This document shows, in pieces, positions 7,016 through 8,706 of a DNA stretch of 8,706 bases (within the stretch, counting starts at the first letter, position 1; each line of letters starts with the position of its first letter). The stretch covers positions 39,431 through 48,136 of the forward strand of contig DPGK01000039.1 of NCBI GenBank assembly GCA_003523225.1. The letters are read 5' to 3'. Origin of the DNA: Clostridiales bacterium. GTDB lineage: Bacteria > Bacillota > Clostridia > Oscillospirales > CAG-272. A model generated the notes under the pieces. It did no database searches, was not told the origin of the DNA, and saw only the letters and a list, made by a program, of their open reading frames with translations. Position numbers and translations under genes: made by a program.

Positions 7016-7035
7016 ACATGAAAGGGTATAGGATC

Positions 7036-8706
7036 ATGAAAAAAATAATCTCCTGTGTAATTCTGCTTGCCCTGTGTGTCGCTGCCTTTGCCGCCTGCTC
7101 ACCCGCAGAGACAAAGGACGGACTTACCTCGGCAAAGGATTTCCTCTATACTATGTACAAGGACAAGGCGGAGGCTACTCCCTCCGACTTTGAGCGCGTA
7201 AGCGTGCTGAGCGTAGACGGCGTAAGCTACACCGTTGAATGGACCGCCGAGGTATCCTCCGGCTCGGCTGACGGCGTAAAGATAGTCGCCAACGATTCCG
7301 GCAAGACCGTCACGGTCGATGTTGACGAAAAGGCTTCCGAGGAAATAGTTTACGTCCTCAAGGCTACCGTCAAGGACGCCGACGGCAAGACCGCCGAGGT
7401 CACCTTCAACCACAAGGTTCCCGCCTTCAAGGAGCTGAGCTGGGCTGAGTATGTTGCCGCGGCAGATGACAGCACAGTCGTCTGCAAGGGTGTTATCACC
7501 GCAATAATGGCAAAATCCAAGGGCAACAGCTCCAACTGCATCTATATGCAGGACAGCGACGGAGGCTACTATGCCTACAATATGTCCGCCGACCCCGTAA
7601 CCGAGTGCAACCTTGAGGTCGGAATGACCGTTCGCATTTCCGGTACAAGAGACACATACAGCGGCACATACGAGATAATGAACGGTGTCGTTGAAATTGT
7701 TGACGCCAACAAGACCGCAGTGACCCCCGTGGACTTCACCGACAGATACACCAAGGCTTCCACCCTCAAGGACACCGAGCTTACCGCACAGCAGGGAATG
7801 CTCGTTACCATCAAGGGCGTTGAAGTCACCGGCGAGGATCTCTCCGGCGGTTACTTCAAGTTCAAGCTGGGCGAGCTTGAAAGCTACGTAAGAATTTCCT
7901 CCTCCGTCTGCCCGCTGACCAAAGAGGATCAGACCACCTTCAAGGAGGGTCACGCAGCGCACCTGGGCTGGACAGCCAACGTCACCGGTATCATCTGCCT
8001 GTATGACGGCGCTTTCTATCTCACTCCCGCCACCGTTGACGCCTTTGAGTACGTAAGCCTGCCCGCCAAGGACGACGCCGGAATGGTCGCCTTTGAAAAG
8101 GACGCTCTCAGCCTTACCGACGCCGTGACCGAGGACACCGAGATCGAGCTTGACAAGGTCGGCAAATCCTACTCTGGGGTCTCCATTACCTGGAGCTCCG
8201 ATAATGCCTGCGCAGTGGTTTCCGACGGCAAGCTGACAGTAAAGCTGCCCGACGCTGAGACCACGGTAAAGATCACAGCTACACTCAAGTGCGGCTCCGT
8301 CACCGAAACAAAGGTGTTCGAGATCAAGGTCGACGCGCTTCCCACAAACGTCTACGTGGCAACTCCCGTGACCTCCCCCGTAAAGGATACCGCTTATAAG
8401 TTCTTCTTCGAGCAGGTCAACCTCGGCAAGACCCTCTACTTCACCGGCGAGATGAACGGCAACTACTTTGCAACCAGCGACAAGGCTGACAAGGCGGCTG
8501 ACGTATATCTTGAAGCGGTCGAGGGTGGATACAGACTCTACTGCCTTGACGGAACCGCCAAGAAGTATCTTGACATCTACGAGTACACCACCGGCAAGGT
8601 CGGCGTGCGCCTGACAGATACTCCTTCTGCAGTTTACAGATTCGACGAGAGCATGGGCATCCTCATTGCCAACGTGCTTGACGCCGATTACTACCTCGGA
8701 ACATAC
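7036..8706 (+). CDS. Modular surface lipoprotein with Ig-like and OB-fold-like domains (3' end missing)
   Basis: An open frame of 557 codons runs off the right edge without a stop, so the protein is C-terminally incomplete. The signal peptide MKKIISCVILLALCVAAFAAC points to lipidation at Cys21, with FAAC as a slightly unusual lipobox. Modules by eye: about 45-128, an Ig-like strand pattern (YTVEWTAEVS...IVYVLKATVKD); about 133-225, OB-fold-like (VVCKGVITAI, NCIYMQD, VGMTVRISGTRDTYSGTYEI); about 228-338, a second OB-like unit (MLVTIKGVEV, ANVTGIICLYDGAFYL); about 355-434, an Ig-like unit of the 'atrophied bacterial Ig' type (VSITWSSDN, VKITATLKCGSVTETKVFEI); about 436 to the end, a Tyr/Gly-rich, beta-trefoil-like unit (YFATSDKADKAADVYLE, KKYLDIYEY). 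An enzymatic domain could follow beyond the edge. AAAGGG at 7021-7026 favours the ATG at 7036 over the in-frame ATG at 7018. Lysine is mostly AAG, suggesting high expression. Function unknown; probably polymer binding at the surface. Confidence 0.8.
   Translation, partial: MKKIISCVILLALCVAAFAACSPAETKDGLTSAKDFLYTMYKDKAEATPSDFERVSVLSVDGVSYTVEWTAEVSSGSADGVKIVANDSGKTVTVDVDEKASEEIVYVLKATVKDADGKTAEVTFNHKVPAFKELSWAEYVAAADDSTVVCKGVITAIMAKSKGNSSNCIYMQDSDGGYYAYNMSADPVTECNLEVGMTVRISGTRDTYSGTYEIMNGVVEIVDANKTAVTPVDFTDRYTKASTLKDTELTAQQGMLVTIKGVEVTGEDLSGGYFKFKLGELESYVRISSSVCPLTKEDQTTFKEGHAAHLGWTANVTGIICLYDGAFYLTPATVDAFEYVSLPAKDDAGMVAFEKDALSLTDAVTEDTEIELDKVGKSYSGVSITWSSDNACAVVSDGKLTVKLPDAETTVKITATLKCGSVTETKVFEIKVDALPTNVYVATPVTSPVKDTAYKFFFEQVNLGKTLYFTGEMNGNYFATSDKADKAADVYLEAVEGGYRLYCLDGTAKKYLDIYEYTTGKVGVRLTDTPSAVYRFDESMGILIANVLDADYYLGTY

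Noticed and set aside
7099..7962. 287-codon minus-strand open frame
   Set aside because: It lies wholly inside the modular lipoprotein gene. Its Gly/Val/Leu-rich low-complexity product is the mirror of GCC/ACC/GAC-rich codons, not a protein family.

Overview
The window reads as a piece of chromosome from an anaerobic Gram-positive Clostridia-type bacterium, most likely an uncultured relative of the Ruminococcaceae/Oscillospirales. The reasons are Firmicutes-style lipoprotein signals, strong purine-rich ribosome binding sites, moderate-to-high GC codon choice with many GCC, ACC and AAG codons, and a short hairpin repeat at the left edge of a type I recall from genomes of this group. This placement is inference from style, not from a marker gene.

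Layout: positions 1-50 hold a hairpin-forming intergenic repeat. Positions 51-339 hold no convincing gene, only a possible 50-residue ORF and a good promoter. Every well-supported gene lies on the + strand. In order they are: an RDD-family membrane protein (340-1101); an MsmK/UgpC-type ABC ATPase (1182-2282); a MalF/UgpA-type permease (2286-3227); a MalG/UgpE-type permease (3238-4134); a UgpB-like solute-binding lipoprotein (4218-5630); a lipoprotein with a staphylococcal-nuclease-type domain plus OB-fold-like modules (5666-7015); and a second, larger lipoprotein with Ig-like and OB-fold-like modules that runs off the right edge (7036-8706).

The four transporter genes form a complete CUT1 importer: one ATPase with a TOBE regulatory domain, two permeases and a lipid-anchored binding protein. 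Gaps between the transporter genes are 3, 10 and 83 bases. No clear terminator is visible from 1102 to the right edge, so the importer and both downstream lipoproteins could share one transcript. A likely promoter with a weak cre-like (CcpA) site precedes the ATPase gene. A near-identical AT-rich 13-mer reappears before the binding-protein gene.

The most interesting point is the association of an importer whose binding protein resembles the glycerol-3-phosphate/glycerophosphodiester group with a cell-surface nuclease and a second surface protein. The two surface proteins appear to share related OB-fold modules. One reading is a nucleic-acid scavenging locus: the nuclease cuts extracellular DNA or RNA, the OB modules hold the polymer, and the importer takes up a sugar or sugar-phosphate product. 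This is a hypothesis; the substrate cannot be read from the sequence. Everything else in the window is conventional.
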